Origin: Pseudomonadota bacterium | GTDB taxonomy: Bacteria > Pseudomonadota > Gammaproteobacteria > Burkholderiales > JAJZQI01 | DNA length: 64,000 nt | Direction of reading: 5' to 3' | NCBI GenBank assembly: GCA_021851875.1 | Contig: JAJZQI010000002.1 | Location: 1-64,000, forward strand | In this document: positions 1-10,118 of the stretch, one piece after another | How the letters are laid out: each line of letters opens with the position of its first letter | Numbering within the stretch: the stretch's first letter is position 1 | Made by a program: the position numbers and the translations under genes | Notes under the pieces: generated by a model | Databases searched by the model: none | The model's input: only the letters and a program-made list of their open reading frames with translations | What the model was told of the DNA's origin: nothing

Positions 1-107
1 CCTGGGTCAATTTCAAACTGTTCGGCATCACCGGACTGCTGTTTGTTTTCATATTGCTGCAGGGACTTTTTCTGTCCAAGCATATCCATGATGAGGAAGC
101 ACCTTAA
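1..107 (+). CDS. yciB: Septation protein A / YciB family, C-terminal end only
   Basis: Partial gene cut by the left edge; reading frame 3 gives about 34 residues ending in HDEEAP and TAA at 105-107. The visible peptide starts [12 protein letters not shown], followed by a hydrophobic segment (about residues 10-25) and a short charged tail. This matches the last transmembrane helix and tail of YciB/IspZ inner-membrane proteins, which act in cell envelope maintenance and division. The next gene starts one base after the stop, so the two are probably co-transcribed. The identification rests on a short tail plus the typical betaproteobacterial order yciB-yciI-bolA-ppiC. Confidence 0.75.
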   Translation, partial: WVNFKLFGITGLLFVFILLQGLFLSKHIHDEEAP

Positions 108-108
108 G

Positions 109-408
109 ATGTTATATGCCATTACAGGTACGGATAAACCGGACACGCTGGGAAATCGCCTCGCGGCACGCCCGCAGCACCTGGAGCGTCTGCAACAGTT
201 GCAAGCCGAAGGCCGGCTGTTGCTTGCCGGGCCGTTCCCCGCCATCGATAGCCCCGACCCGGGCCCGGCCGGATTCACCGGCAGCCTGATCGTGGCCGAG
301 TTTGCCTCCCTTGCTGCCGCGCGCAGCTGGGCGGATGCCGACCCCTATGTGGCCGCCGGTGTCTATGGCGATGTTCAGGTGCGTCCATTCAAGAAAGTGC
401 TGCCATGA
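109..408 (+). CDS. yciI: YciI-like protein (YCII-related domain)
   Basis: A 99-residue protein starting MLYAITGTD. The frame is open upstream, but that part overlaps yciB out of frame, so the ATG at 109, one base after the yciB stop, is preferred. The whole protein is one YCII-type ferredoxin-like fold: hydrophobic first strand, a helix rich in R/L/Q, the pattern [10 protein letters not shown] near residues 37-46, and an [11 protein letters not shown] segment near the C terminus. That last segment carries the Asp typical of the putative active site (the His of the usual HxxxD arrangement is not obvious). The biochemical role of the family is not settled. It overlaps bolA by 4 bases (ATGA), indicating translational coupling. 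Confidence 0.8.
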   Translation: MLYAITGTDKPDTLGNRLAARPQHLERLQQLQAEGRLLLAGPFPAIDSPDPGPAGFTGSLIVAEFASLAAARSWADADPYVAAGVYGDVQVRPFKKVLP

Positions 409-674
409 TGAACACCATTGAAAAGATTCGCACACGTTTGACGCAATTGTCTCCCACCCAGCTCGACATCGAGGACGACAGCGCCCGGCACGCCGGTCAT
501 GAGGGTGCACGCGGCGGTGGCGGACATTATTTCCTCACCATTGTATCGCCACTGTTCTGGGAGAAGTCGACGGTTGCGCGTCACCGCATGATCTATGACG
601 CCCTGGGCGAAATGATGAAAACCGAGATACATGCCTTGAGCATCAAGGCGTTTTCACCCGAAGAGTTACAATGA
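405..674 (+). CDS. bolA: BolA family protein
   Basis: An 89-residue BolA/IbaG-type protein. BolA proteins partner with monothiol glutaredoxins in iron-sulfur handling and can bind DNA through their KH-like fold. [16 protein letters not shown] segment corresponds to the central strand, and the conserved C-terminal histidine region reads [14 protein letters not shown]. An insertion rich in His and Gly ([13 protein letters not shown]) lies near residues 28-40. The start is ATG 405 or ATG 408; 405 overlaps the yciI stop as ATGA. It lies 16 bases upstream of the PPIase gene, in the same apparent operon. Confidence 0.88.
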   Translation: MMNTIEKIRTRLTQLSPTQLDIEDDSARHAGHEGARGGGGHYFLTIVSPLFWEKSTVARHRMIYDALGEMMKTEIHALSIKAFSPEELQ

Positions 675-690
675 CCTCACCAAAGGAAAC

Positions 691-1467
691 ATGATGAAAA
701 AGCAACTTGTTCTGACTTTACTGGCCAGCATAATCAGCCTGCCGGTTATGGCCGACGTGACTGTAAACGGCAAAACCATTCCCAACGCCCGCATCGACAT
801 GCTGGTCAAAGAGCGCGTACCTGCCGGTCAAACCGCCCCGGCCGAGCTGCGCAGCGCCATTACGGACGATCTGGTAAACCGTGAAATTATCGCCCAGGAA
901 GCAGCTCGTAAGGGTTTGGACAAAAACCCCGACATCCTGCAACAAATTGAATTGGCCCGCCAGAGCGTACTGGTTCGCGCTTACCTGGGCGACTACGTCA
1001 AAGCGCATCCGGTAACCGATGCCGCCATCCAGGCGGAATATGACCGCGTGAAAGCCCAGGCCGGCAACAAGGAATACCATGCACGCCATATTCTGGTTGG
1101 CAGCGAAGCCGAAGCCAAGGCGATCATCGATAAACTGAACAAGGGCGAAAAATTCGAGACGCTGGCCAAGGCCAATTCCAAGGACCCCGGTTCCAAGAAT
1201 AACGGCGGCGATCTGGGCTGGTTCACTCCCGCCGCCATGGTCAAGCCGTTCGCTGACGCTGTTGCCGGCCTGAAAAAAGGCGAAACCACCAAGGCCCCGG
1301 TACAAACCCAATTCGGCTGGCATGTGATTCGTCTTGATGACGTACGCCCCACCAAGTTCCCGGCGCTGGATGAAGTCAAGGCTCGCATCAAGCAAGGTCT
1401 GGAACAGCAGGAAGTACAACAGGCTGTGGCAGAGCTGCGCAAATCAGCCAAGGTCGAGGGACTCTGA
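691..1467 (+). CDS. Periplasmic parvulin-type peptidyl-prolyl cis-trans isomerase
   Basis: A 258-residue exported foldase. A signal peptide (MMKKQLVLTLLASIISLPVMA) is followed by a SurA-N-like helical segment (about residues 30-120). A PpiC/rotamase domain (about 128-220) carries the family hallmarks YHARHILVGSEAEAKAI, DPGSKNNGGDLGWF and QFGWHVIRLDD. It should catalyse proline isomerisation in the periplasm and assist outer-membrane or secreted protein folding. Two start codons are adjacent: AAAGGA lies 3 bases before ATG 691 and 6 before ATG 694, so 694 may be the real start. It is the last gene of the yciB-yciI-bolA unit, followed by a strong terminator. Confidence 0.9.
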   Translation: MMKKQLVLTLLASIISLPVMADVTVNGKTIPNARIDMLVKERVPAGQTAPAELRSAITDDLVNREIIAQEAARKGLDKNPDILQQIELARQSVLVRAYLGDYVKAHPVTDAAIQAEYDRVKAQAGNKEYHARHILVGSEAEAKAIIDKLNKGEKFETLAKANSKDPGSKNNGGDLGWFTPAAMVKPFADAVAGLKKGETTKAPVQTQFGWHVIRLDDVRPTKFPALDEVKARIKQGLEQQEVQQAVAELRKSAKVEGL

Positions 1468-1517
1468 TCAACCGCCCGGGGAGCTTTCTGCGCCACCCGC
1501 ACTGGTTTTGATCAGCC

Positions 1518-1556
1518 AACGGCAGGCAACCGGCAAAACGGTTCCTGCCGTTTTTT
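1518..1556 (+). terminator. Rho-independent terminator after the PPIase gene
   Basis: AACGGCAGG (1518-1526) pairs with CCTGCCGTT (1544-1552). An inner stem AACCG (1528-1532) pairs with CGGTT (1539-1543), leaving a GCAAAA loop. A run of six T follows (1551-1556). It ends the plus-strand operon at the junction with the convergent trmO gene. Confidence 0.88.
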
Positions 1557-2284
1557 CATTTAAGCGGGGACACTGGAACCAGCGCCAATACCTCGGCACG
1601 GTCACCCTCCACTACCCAGCGCACATCGTAATCCGCCAACCGGAAACCATATTGCCGCCGGCTATCGGCATGATAGGCTGGGCGCGGGTCCAGCTCCAGC
1701 ATGCGGCGAATCAGCAGGGCGATGTCCAGTCCGTATGTCTTCTTGTGGCGCTCGCATTCTTCCCTGGCCTGCTCGGTAAATGCGACATGCAGCTTCGCCG
1801 CAGGGGCCTCGGCGGCGTATGCGGCAACAGCTCCGGCAATGGCATCCGCGTACGGCAGATAGGGTTTGATATCGAAAATCGGCGTCCCATCCAGCAAATC
1901 AGCGCCGCTGATGTGCAGACGCACCCCCTCCTCCGTTTCCACCTTCACCAGCCGCACGACGGAAAGTCCCAAGGAATTGGGGCGGTGTGTGCTGCGGCTG
2001 GCAAACACACCCATGCGGGCATTGCCGCCCAGCCTTGGCGGCCGCACCAGGGGCTGCCACTGCCCGGCGGATACCGCGTGAAACTGGAAAATCAGCCAGA
2101 GATGGGAAAAGCCGTCCAATCCCCGGACGCAGTCCGGATCATCGTACGGCGGCAGCAGTTCCAGCGTGGCCGGGACATCCGGCAGCAGGCCCGGCTGACG
2201 CGGGATGCCGAATTTTTCCCGGAACGGCGAGTGGATCACGCCCACGGGCTGCAGCGGAAGGGGCTCAAAAAGCGCTGTGGTCAT
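1556..2284 (-). CDS. trmO: tRNA (N6-threonylcarbamoyladenosine37-N6)-methyltransferase TrmO
   Basis: A 242-residue TrmO/TsaA (UPF0066) protein. The family uses SAM to N6-methylate t6A37 in tRNAs reading ACN/ACY codons. Hallmarks are the N-terminal PVGVIHSPFREKFGIPRQPGL (near residues 12-32), LDGFSHLWLIFQFH, the substrate/SAM segment RPPRLGGNARMGVFASRSTHRPNSLGLSVVRL and the C-terminal YHADSRRQYGFRLADYDVRW. It is convergent with the PPIase gene and shares its short terminator region. It lies 28 bases downstream of the NifU-like gene and may be co-transcribed with purL. Confidence 0.93.
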   Translation of the reverse strand: MTTALFEPLPLQPVGVIHSPFREKFGIPRQPGLLPDVPATLELLPPYDDPDCVRGLDGFSHLWLIFQFHAVSAGQWQPLVRPPRLGGNARMGVFASRSTHRPNSLGLSVVRLVKVETEEGVRLHISGADLLDGTPIFDIKPYLPYADAIAGAVAAYAAEAPAAKLHVAFTEQAREECERHKKTYGLDIALLIRRMLELDPRPAYHADSRRQYGFRLADYDVRWVVEGDRAEVLALVPVSPLK

Positions 2285-2312
2285 GATGATACCCTATCCG
2301 ACTGCCGGAAAC

Positions 2313-2768
2313 TCAGTAGCTGTTGGCGACCTCGGTGACTTGCGGAAATTGCTCCATCACCAGTCGTTCGACGATGTTTTTCAGGTCGAGCACAGAGTTC
2401 GGGCACCCCACGCAATTGCCTTTAAGGCGCACCCGCACGACGCTGCCCTGCACCTCGACCAGCTCCAGATCGCCGCCGTCCTGCAGCAAAATGCGGCGGG
2501 CCTTTTCCAATACGGCATTAAGCTCGGTCAAATCGGGCGGCGGAGCATCCGGATTGGGCGGACGACGCACCAGGCCGGTCCGTTTGGCCTGCTCCTGTTC
2601 GCGCGAAATCTTCATCGCCAGCACCGGATCCTGCTCGTACAGCGCATCCAGTTCTTCCTCGCTGTAGATGCGCGACGCCCCCCCCTCGATACCGGCCAGA
2701 CGGTTGCGCTCGGCCAGTTCCTCGGCCGAAAAGCGGCTTTTGCGAACGGTGATGGGTTTTACATCCAT
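2313..2768 (-). CDS. NifU C-terminal domain protein (Fe-S scaffold/carrier-like)
   Basis: A 151-residue protein. The C-terminal ~75 residues form a NifU-type domain with the cluster-binding CxxC in GNCVGCPNS (about residues 116-124). The first ~75 residues are a charged segment (TVRKSRFSAEELAERNRL) without a domain I recognise. NifU/NfuA domains bind and transfer 4Fe-4S clusters. The open frame continues far upstream, but ATG 2768 is chosen because it overlaps the purL stop as TGATG (one shared base), a classic coupling arrangement. Why an Fe-S carrier is coupled to purL is not evident; some glutamine amidotransferases (PurF) carry Fe-S clusters, but PurL does not. Confidence 0.8.
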   Translation of the reverse strand: MDVKPITVRKSRFSAEELAERNRLAGIEGGASRIYSEEELDALYEQDPVLAMKISREQEQAKRTGLVRRPPNPDAPPPDLTELNAVLEKARRILLQDGGDLELVEVQGSVVRVRLKGNCVGCPNSVLDLKNIVERLVMEQFPQVTEVANSY

Positions 2769-5700
2769 CAGCCAACCCACTTGCGGGCATTGCGGAACAT
2801 GCGCATCCAGGAACCGTCTTCGCCCCACTCCGCCGGGTGCCAGGAGTGCTGTACCGCACGGAACACGCGTTCGGGGTGCGGCATCAGGATGCTGAAGCGG
2901 CCGTCCGGCGTGGTGAAGCCGGTGACCCCGCCGGGGGAACCGTTCGGATTGAGCGGATAGCTCTCGGTCGGCTGGCCGTAATGATCGACGTAACGCAGCG
3001 CTGCCAAGGCATTGTTCTGCTGCTCGCGGCTGGCAAATTCGGCATAACCTTCGCCATGGGCAACCACGATCGGCATGCGGCTGCCGGCCATGCCGGCAAG
3101 GAAAATCGACGGACTGTCCAGCACCTCGACCATCACGAAGCGCGCCTCGAATTGCTCCGACTGATTGCGCACGAAGTGCGGCCAGTTCTCCGCCCCCGGA
3201 ACGATTTCGTGCAGGTTGCTCATCATCTGGCAGCCATTGCACACGCCCAGTGCAAATGTATCCTGCCGCTGGAAGAAGGCGGAAAACTCATCGCGCGCGC
3301 GGCCGTTGAACAGGATGGATTTGGCCCAGCCCTCGCCGGCGCCCAGCACATCGCCGTAGGAGAAGCCGCCACAAGCGACAAAACCGGCAAAGTCTTTCAG
3401 GCTGACACGGCCGCCGATGACGTCACTCATGTGCACGTCAACTGCAGTGAAACCGGCCCGATCAAAAGCCGCCGCCATTTCAACCTGGCCGTTTACCCCC
3501 TGCTCACGCAGTACCGCCACTTTCGGACGCTTGCCGGCGGCAATGAAGGGCGCGGCGATATCCTCGTCCACCCGGTAAGTCAGCGTAACCGACATCCCCG
3601 GGTCTTTGGCGTCGAGCAGACCGTCGAATTCCTGTTGCGCCCCAACCGGGTTATCGCGCAGCTTCTGCATATGGTAGCTGGTTTCCGACCAGGCGCGCTG
3701 CAGATCAACGCGGGATGCGTCAAAAATGGCCACTTCCTTGCGCATGATCTGCACTCGGTCGCTGTCGTTGATGCTGCCGACGACATGCAGCTCGCTGCGC
3801 AAGCCAACATTGAAGAAGGCGTCCAGCACTGCCGCCGTATCACAGCGGCGCACCTGCAGCACAGCGCCCAGTTCCTCATTGAACAGCACGCTGAACAGAT
3901 GTTCGGAGTAGCTGCCGGCATCAATGTCGCGCTCTTTGCCGCACGCTTCGGCTTCATTGCGCAACTGTTCGATGCACATTTCGTCCACATCCAGCGTAAT
4001 GCCGACATGGCTGGCAAAAGCCATTTCACAAACGGCGGCAAACAGGCCGCCGTCGGAACGGTCATGGTAGGCCAGCAGCTTGCCTGCGGCATTCAGGCTC
4101 TGAATGGTGTTGAAGAAAGCCAGCAGGGCGGCGGCGTCATCCACATCCGGCGCGGTATCGCCCACCTGCTTGGTCACCTGCGCCAGGGCGGAACCGCCCA
4201 GACGATTCTTGCCGCTGCCCAGATCGATCAGGATCAGGTCGGTGTCGCCGGCATCCAGACGCAGCTCGGGCGTCAGCGTTTTGCGCACGTCGCTGGCGGG
4301 AGCAAAGGCGGAGATGATCAGCGACAGCGGTGCCGTAACCGATTTCGACTCGCCGTTTTCTTGCCATACCGTACGCATGGACAGGGAATCCTTCCCGACG
4401 GGAATGCTGATACCCAGTTGCGGGCACAGTTCCAGCCCCACGGCCTTTACCGTTTCGTACAAAGCCACGTCTTCGCCCGGCGCGCCGGCTGCCGCCATCC
4501 AGTTGGCCGACAGCTTGATATCGCCGATTTGACCGATCCGGGCTGCGGCGATATTGGTGAGGGCTTCACCGATCGCCATGCGGCCCGAAGCGGGCGCATT
4601 GATCAGGGCCAGCGGGGTGCGTTCGCCCATGGCAAACGCTTCGCCCGCATAGCCGCGATAGCCCATTGAGGTGACCGCCACATCGGCCACCGGCGTCTGC
4701 CAGCGGCCGACGAACTGATCCCGCGCGGTAAAGCCGCCCACGGTCCGGTCACCGATGCTGATGAGGAAGGTTTTGCTGGCGACAGCCGGCAGGCGCAGCA
4801 CGCGATAAGCCGCATCGTGCAGCGTCAGGCCGCCGTAATTGAGGGCGGACAGTTTGGCTGATACGCGCTTTACGTCGCGCGTCATACGCGGCGGTTTGCC
4901 GAGAATGACCGACATGTCGATATCGACCGGGTTGTTGCCGAAATGGCGGTCCGCCACTTTCAGATGCGTCTCCCGGGTGGCCCGGCCGATGACGGCAAAC
5001 GGGCAGCGTTCGCGTTCGCACAACGCCTTGAACATCTCCAGCGATTCGGGCCGGATGGCCAGCACATAACGCTCCTGCGCCTCGTTGGACCAGATCTCAC
5101 GCGGCGACATGCCGGATTCTTCCGAGGGAATATCGCGCAACTGGAACACACCGCCCTTGCCGGAGCCGTCCACCAGTTCGGGCAAGGCATTCGACACGCC
5201 GCCCGCGCCCACGTCGTGGATCGACAAAATCGGGTTGGCCGGCCCCATCTGCCAGCAGCGGTCGATGACCTCCTGCGCCCGCCGCTGCATCTCCGGGTTG
5301 CCGCGCTGCACGGAATCGAAATCGAGATTCTCGGCGTTGGCACCGGTATCCATGCTGGAAGCCGCTCCCCCGCCCAGACCGATCAGCATGCCGGGACCGC
5401 CCAGCTGGATCAGCAGCGCGCCGTCGACCACCTCCTGTTTGAACACATGGTCGTCGCGGATGTTGCCCACCCCGCCCGCCAGCATGATGGGCTTGTGGTA
5501 GCCGCGCATTTCGCCGCCGCTGCTTTCCTCATAGGTGCGGAAATAGCCGGCCAGATTGGGGCGACCGAACTCATTGTTGAAGGCAGCCGCGCCGATCGGG
5601 CCATCCAGCATGATCTGCAGCGCCGAAGTGATGCGGCCGGGCTTGCCGTAGGTGGTATCGGCCCCCTGATAGTCTTCCCACGGCTGGCGCGCTCCCGGAA

Positions 5701-6721
5701 TATTCAGATTGGAGACGGAAAAACCGCACAAACCGGCTTTGGGTTTCGAACCGGTACCGGTAGCTCCTTCGTCGCGTATTTCACCGCCCGAGCCGGTGGC
5801 CGCCCCCGGGAAAGGTGAAATGGCCGTCGGGTGGTTATGCGTTTCCACTTTCATCAGAATATGGGTTTTTTCCTGCGTGAAGGCATATTCGCCGCCGGCA
5901 CGCGGGTAAAACCGCTCGATCTCGGCGCCCTCGATAACGGAGGAGTTGTCGCTGTAGGCCACCACCGTACCCTGCGGATGCCGGCGATGCGTCTCGCGAA
6001 TCATGCCGAACAGGGTGTTGGGCTGCTTCTCGCCGTCGATCAGCCACTCGGCATTGAATATCTTGTGGCGGCAGTGCTCGGAGTTGGCCTGCGCGAACAT
6101 CATCAGTTCCACATCGGTCGGATTGCGCCCCATGCGGTTGAAGTTGTCCATCAGGTAATCGATTTCATCGACCGACAGAGCCAGCCCCATATCCTGGTTG
6201 GCGGCTTCCAGCGCGGCCCGCCCGCCTGTCAGAATATCCACGCTCTCAAGCGGCCGCGGCTCGATATGCTGGAACAGCGCATCGGCGGACTCGAATGCAG
6301 TCATGACGGCTTCGGTCATGCGGTCGTGGATCAGCGGCAGCAGCGCCTGTTTGAGTTTACCGTCCAGGCCTTCGACAAAATAGGCAACGCCCCGCTCGAT
6401 ACGGCGCACTTTGGCCAGCCCGCACTGGCGGGCGATATCGGTGGCCTTGGAGGACCAGGGGGAAATTGTGCCGATGCGCGGGACGACCAGCAGCAGAGCG
6501 CCCTTTTCCGTCTCCGCCTGCAGGGAAGGACCGTACGTGAGCAGGCGCTGCAGCGTTGCCATTTCGCGCTCGTCCAAGGGCCCGCTCAACTCGGCAAAAT
6601 GCCAGAATTCCGTGTGGATAGGCACATTGCTGATCTGCTTTTCGGCCAGGCCTGTCAGCAGTTTATCCATACGGAATTGAGAAAGCGCGCGGCTGCCGCG
6701 CAGACGGAGAATGGAAGACAT
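2768..6721 (-). CDS. purL: Phosphoribosylformylglycinamidine synthase (large, single-chain PurL)
   Basis: A 1317-residue single-chain FGAM synthase, close to the usual proteobacterial length (about 1295). It converts FGAR, ATP and glutamine to FGAM in de novo purine synthesis. Order of parts: N-terminal PurS-like domain, linker, AIRS-type synthetase half with [23 protein letters not shown] (about residues 290-312), second AIRS-type half with SVGKDSLSM-like residues, and a C-terminal class I glutamine amidotransferase. The nucleophile lies in [12 protein letters not shown] and the triad His in [11 protein letters not shown] 6721 begins [10 protein letters not shown]. The downstream NifU-like gene overlaps by one base. 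Confidence 0.97.
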   Translation of the reverse strand: MSSILRLRGSRALSQFRMDKLLTGLAEKQISNVPIHTEFWHFAELSGPLDEREMATLQRLLTYGPSLQAETEKGALLLVVPRIGTISPWSSKATDIARQCGLAKVRRIERGVAYFVEGLDGKLKQALLPLIHDRMTEAVMTAFESADALFQHIEPRPLESVDILTGGRAALEAANQDMGLALSVDEIDYLMDNFNRMGRNPTDVELMMFAQANSEHCRHKIFNAEWLIDGEKQPNTLFGMIRETHRRHPQGTVVAYSDNSSVIEGAEIERFYPRAGGEYAFTQEKTHILMKVETHNHPTAISPFPGAATGSGGEIRDEGATGTGSKPKAGLCGFSVSNLNIPGARQPWEDYQGADTTYGKPGRITSALQIMLDGPIGAAAFNNEFGRPNLAGYFRTYEESSGGEMRGYHKPIMLAGGVGNIRDDHVFKQEVVDGALLIQLGGPGMLIGLGGGAASSMDTGANAENLDFDSVQRGNPEMQRRAQEVIDRCWQMGPANPILSIHDVGAGGVSNALPELVDGSGKGGVFQLRDIPSEESGMSPREIWSNEAQERYVLAIRPESLEMFKALCERERCPFAVIGRATRETHLKVADRHFGNNPVDIDMSVILGKPPRMTRDVKRVSAKLSALNYGGLTLHDAAYRVLRLPAVASKTFLISIGDRTVGGFTARDQFVGRWQTPVADVAVTSMGYRGYAGEAFAMGERTPLALINAPASGRMAIGEALTNIAAARIGQIGDIKLSANWMAAAGAPGEDVALYETVKAVGLELCPQLGISIPVGKDSLSMRTVWQENGESKSVTAPLSLIISAFAPASDVRKTLTPELRLDAGDTDLILIDLGSGKNRLGGSALAQVTKQVGDTAPDVDDAAALLAFFNTIQSLNAAGKLLAYHDRSDGGLFAAVCEMAFASHVGITLDVDEMCIEQLRNEAEACGKERDIDAGSYSEHLFSVLFNEELGAVLQVRRCDTAAVLDAFFNVGLRSELHVVGSINDSDRVQIMRKEVAIFDASRVDLQRAWSETSYHMQKLRDNPVGAQQEFDGLLDAKDPGMSVTLTYRVDEDIAAPFIAAGKRPKVAVLREQGVNGQVEMAAAFDRAGFTAVDVHMSDVIGGRVSLKDFAGFVACGGFSYGDVLGAGEGWAKSILFNGRARDEFSAFFQRQDTFALGVCNGCQMMSNLHEIVPGAENWPHFVRNQSEQFEARFVMVEVLDSPSIFLAGMAGSRMPIVVAHGEGYAEFASREQQNNALAALRYVDHYGQPTESYPLNPNGSPGGVTGFTTPDGRFSILMPHPERVFRAVQHSWHPAEWGEDGSWMRMFRNARKWVG

Positions 6722-6863
6722 GTAAATCCTGTTTCACAATAGAAGTGCGAAAGTCGGGATTTTACCGTAAATTAGGGCCAACACGAAAACGGGGCAAGCC
6801 ATGCATACTCAGGCAAGCCGGATAAGGGGCGGAATCGCCCCCCTGCCGCTGCGGCGGGGGGGC

Positions 6864-7484
6864 ATGCGTCAGTTAAGCCGACACTTGAACAGGATCGCAA
6901 CCCTGCTCGCCGCCGGGTTCCTGCTGACGATCTCAGGCGCGGCCCTGGCCGAGCTGCGCGTGCAAGCGGCAACACCGCCCCTGCAGCGGTTCGTGCAGCC
7001 CGGCTACATGCTCCAGCCGCCCGGCGAACCAGGCTGGGTGCTGGCCAGCCGCACGCCCTATCAGCTCATTCTCGGCAAAGCAGGCGCAGGAGCCGACGAG
7101 TCCTACATCATCGAAGCCACGCTGATCCATGTGCCGGCCGACCAGCTGGACCGCCTGCAACAATGGGTAGCGGACAGCGAGGCCCGCGATACCGATCCGG
7201 CGAGATTCAGTCAGCAAACCCGTGAAGTGGCTCCCTTCGAAGGCAAAAACACCCCTTGTATCGCCTCCCACACCGTTTCGGAAGACCGTCAGCCGCACCG
7301 CCGCTCGGGCAACAGCAGGCCGATGATCCTGGAGCTGTATGCCTACACCTGTATTCTGCCCAGTAACCGCACGCTGGCCCTGCACCTGGGCTATTCCTTC
7401 CGGCACGAACCCGGCCATGATGACGCCGAGCTGGCGCAGAAAGCGAACCAGCTGATGCTCGGCCTGATGTTTACCGGCATGTGA
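6864..7484 (+). CDS. Small exported protein of unknown function
   Basis: A 206-residue protein from the ATG at 6864. This start directly follows a G-rich stretch and gives a good signal peptide (RHLNRIATLLAAGFLLTISGAALA). An in-frame ATG at 6801 would add 21 residues before it and weaken the signal. The mature part has no motif I can assign. It is mixed alpha/beta in pattern, has two Cys (in TPCIASHTV and YTCILPS) that could form a disulfide, and ends in AQKANQLMLGLMFTGM. It is divergent from purL and convergent with the cyanophycin genes, 14 bases from the end of cphA. Codon use looks like that of the neighbours. Confidence 0.7.
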   Translation: MRQLSRHLNRIATLLAAGFLLTISGAALAELRVQAATPPLQRFVQPGYMLQPPGEPGWVLASRTPYQLILGKAGAGADESYIIEATLIHVPADQLDRLQQWVADSEARDTDPARFSQQTREVAPFEGKNTPCIASHTVSEDRQPHRRSGNSRPMILELYAYTCILPSNRTLALHLGYSFRHEPGHDDAELAQKANQLMLGLMFTGM

Positions 7485-7498
7485 TTCGACTCGGTCAG

Positions 7499-10087
7499 TC
7501 AGGCGCCGGCGGCTGATTTGGCGGCGGCAACCTGTTTGGCGATGTGTTCAAGCGCTTCTTCCACCTGGTCAACCAGGACCAGACACAGATCGCCCGGCAG
7601 CAAAGCCGCCAATGCCGTGTCGATAGCGAGAAACTCGCCGCGGATTTCTTCCACGTGGCTGGCCCGGGCCGCGTTCACCAAGCCCTGCTGCAACAAGGCC
7701 AACACCTCCCCATCGGCCCTCCCGCGCTGGCATTGGTCCTGATACAGCAGCACCTGATCGAACGCCGTCCCGACAATCTGCCCCTGCTGCCGGATGTCCT
7801 CATCACGCCGGTCACCCGCGCCGCTGATAACGATGAAACGGCGATTCGCCGGCATTTTCTCGATTGCGGCGACCAAAGCGATGAGGGCGTCCGGATTGTG
7901 GCCGTAATCGGCAATGACCGTGGCGCCGCGATAATCGAACAGGTTAAAGCGTCCCGGGGTGGAAGCCGCATCGTTGACGAATGTCGTCAGCGCCCGATGA
8001 ATGACATCCCAGCTGAGCCCCAGCCCCCAGCCCGCCGCCACGGCGGCCATGGCATTTTCCACCTGGAATGGGATGAGGCCGTTGTGCGTGAGCGGAATAT
8101 CCGCCAGCGGAATCATGACTTCTCCAGTCCCCTGGGCCGCCACCACCGCCAGCTCCTGCACGAACACCACCCGCTGGCCGCGCGCGCGATGGGCGGCAAT
8201 AACAGGGTTGTGCGGATCGGCCGCAAAGAACGTCACCCCTCCCGGGCAGGCATCCGCCATACGCGCCACAATGGGGTCAGCCGCATTGAGCACGGCCATG
8301 CCGTTGGGCGCCACATTCTCCACGATCACGCGTTTGACGACGGCCAGATCTTCCACCGTGGTGATGAAATTCAGTCCCAGATGGTCGCCGATACCGATAT
8401 TGGTCACCACCGCGACGTTGCAGCGATCAAACGCCAGGCCTTCGCGCAACACCCCGCCGCGCGCCGTTTCCAGCACCGCCGCGTCGACGTGCGGGTGCAT
8501 CAGCACACTGCGGGCGCTCTTGGGACCGCTGCAATCGCCCGTGTCGATGCGTTTGCCCTCAATGTAAACACCATCGGAATTGGTCATCCCCACCCGCAAG
8601 CCGTTGGTCCGGAGCATGTGGCTGATCAGCCTGACAGTGGTTGTCTTGCCGTTGGTGCCCGATACGGCAACCAGAGGAATGCGGCCGTCGTTACCCTCAG
8701 GGAAAACCGACTGGATAATGGCCTCGCCTACCGGCCTCGGTTTGCCGTAGGAAGGGGCCAGATGCATGCGCAGACCCGGCGCGGCATTGGTCTCGACGAC
8801 CCCGCCGCCCTGCTCTTCCAGAGGCCGCAGCACACTTTCGCACACCACATCGACGCCGCAAATATCCAGCCCGACCATCTTGGCCGCCGCCACCGCGCGG
8901 GCAGCCACTTCGGCATGGACATCATCGGTCACGTCGGTTGCCGTGCCGCCAGTGCTCAGATTGGCGTTGTTGCGCAACATTACCAATGCACCGTCGGGCG
9001 GCACGCTCTCAGGCGTGTAATGCTGTTTTGCCAGCGTTGCCAAAGCGATGTCGTCGATGCGAATGCGGGACAAGGAGGTCGCGTGACCATCACTGCGGCG
9101 CGGATCGCTGTTCACCTGCGCCACCAGTTCGATCACCGTGTGCGCGCCATCCCCGATCACTTGCGGCGGGTCGCGCCGCGCGGCCGCCGCCACCTGGTCG
9201 CCGACCACCAGCAAGCGGTAGTCGTACCCCGGGATATAGCGCTCCACCATGATTTCGCCGCTGATTTCCGCTGCTGCGGCATAAGCCAGCATCACTTCCT
9301 CATAGGTCTGGACATTGACGGCCACACCTTTGCCCTGATTGCCGTCCTGCGGTTTGATGACCACGGCGCCGCCGATTTCCTGCACGGCCGCCCAGGCATC
9401 TTCCGCATCCTGCACCGGCCGCCCCTTGGGCACGGGCACCCCGGCCGCATCCAGCAGCAATTTGGTCAAATCCTTGTCCTGCGCGATCGACTCGCCGATG
9501 GCGCTGCTGGCATCGGTTTCAGCCGCCTGGATGCGACGCTGGCGCGATCCCCAGCCGAACTGGACGAGACTGCCCTGGGTCAGGCGACGGAACGGAATGC
9601 CGCGGGCAATGGCCGCCTGGACGATGGCGCCGGTACTCGGCCCCAGACGAACGTCTTCATCCAACTCCCGCAACTGCGCCAGCGCAGCATCAAGATCATA
9701 TGACGTATCAGCCAGCGCCGAACTGCACAATTGCTCCGCCAACGACAAAGCCAAACGCCCGACCGTCTCTTCCGTGTATTCGACCACCACCTGATACACG
9801 CCCGCCTCGACGGTACGGGTCGTGCGACTGAATGTCACCGGGCAGCCTGCCCTGGCTTGCAGGCCGAGGGCAACCAATTCAAGTACGTGAGCCAGGGAAA
9901 CGGCCTGATCGTTGCCCGCAGGCTGAAATACGCCCAAGTCATGGAAGCGGGAACGCAACCGCTCTTCCAGCCCCACGATGCGCTGCACCGAGTTTTCCTC
10001 CCCGCTACACGACACAATGGCTTCGATTGCAGTGTGTCGACTCCACAGATTGGGGCCGCGCAAGGCCCTCACACGCGAAATTTGCAT
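7499..10087 (-). CDS. cphA: Cyanophycin synthetase, catalytically complete paralogue with degenerate N-domain
   Basis: An 862-residue cyanophycin synthetase (multi-L-arginyl-poly-L-aspartate from Asp, Arg and ATP). The central ATP-grasp domain (~200-465) has KPQDGNQGKGV. The Mur-ligase domain (~470-862) has GTNGKT (477-482), ETARGG (540-545), DYGHNP (727-732) and GDRRDED (758-764), so both ligation sites look intact. The N-terminal domain begins MQISRVRALRGPNLW but is shortened. The family's H-C-S-G-GGF region is missing, and the usual GHxxEHxxLELQ reads AHVLELVALGLQ (66-77). An open frame adds 27 residues upstream, but ATG 10087 matches family N termini and follows a GGGGGGAGG stretch. It is second in an operon, 31 bases after the 813-residue paralogue. 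Confidence 0.93.
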   Translation of the reverse strand: MQISRVRALRGPNLWSRHTAIEAIVSCSGEENSVQRIVGLEERLRSRFHDLGVFQPAGNDQAVSLAHVLELVALGLQARAGCPVTFSRTTRTVEAGVYQVVVEYTEETVGRLALSLAEQLCSSALADTSYDLDAALAQLRELDEDVRLGPSTGAIVQAAIARGIPFRRLTQGSLVQFGWGSRQRRIQAAETDASSAIGESIAQDKDLTKLLLDAAGVPVPKGRPVQDAEDAWAAVQEIGGAVVIKPQDGNQGKGVAVNVQTYEEVMLAYAAAAEISGEIMVERYIPGYDYRLLVVGDQVAAAARRDPPQVIGDGAHTVIELVAQVNSDPRRSDGHATSLSRIRIDDIALATLAKQHYTPESVPPDGALVMLRNNANLSTGGTATDVTDDVHAEVAARAVAAAKMVGLDICGVDVVCESVLRPLEEQGGGVVETNAAPGLRMHLAPSYGKPRPVGEAIIQSVFPEGNDGRIPLVAVSGTNGKTTTVRLISHMLRTNGLRVGMTNSDGVYIEGKRIDTGDCSGPKSARSVLMHPHVDAAVLETARGGVLREGLAFDRCNVAVVTNIGIGDHLGLNFITTVEDLAVVKRVIVENVAPNGMAVLNAADPIVARMADACPGGVTFFAADPHNPVIAAHRARGQRVVFVQELAVVAAQGTGEVMIPLADIPLTHNGLIPFQVENAMAAVAAGWGLGLSWDVIHRALTTFVNDAASTPGRFNLFDYRGATVIADYGHNPDALIALVAAIEKMPANRRFIVISGAGDRRDEDIRQQGQIVGTAFDQVLLYQDQCQRGRADGEVLALLQQGLVNAARASHVEEIRGEFLAIDTALAALLPGDLCLVLVDQVEEALEHIAKQVAAAKSAAGA

Positions 10088-10118
10088 AGACTCCGACCTC
10101 CCCCCGCAGGGGGTACTT

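Noticed and set aside
2837-4669. A 610-codon open frame on the plus strand inside purL
   Set aside because: It is antisense to conserved purL motifs, has no family resemblance, and long antisense frames are common in GC-rich coding DNA.
7544-9703. A 719-codon plus-strand open frame across cphA
   Set aside because: Its peptide is rich in His, Gln and Arg as expected for the reverse of a GC-rich gene. The minus-strand cyanophycin synthetase explains the region fully.
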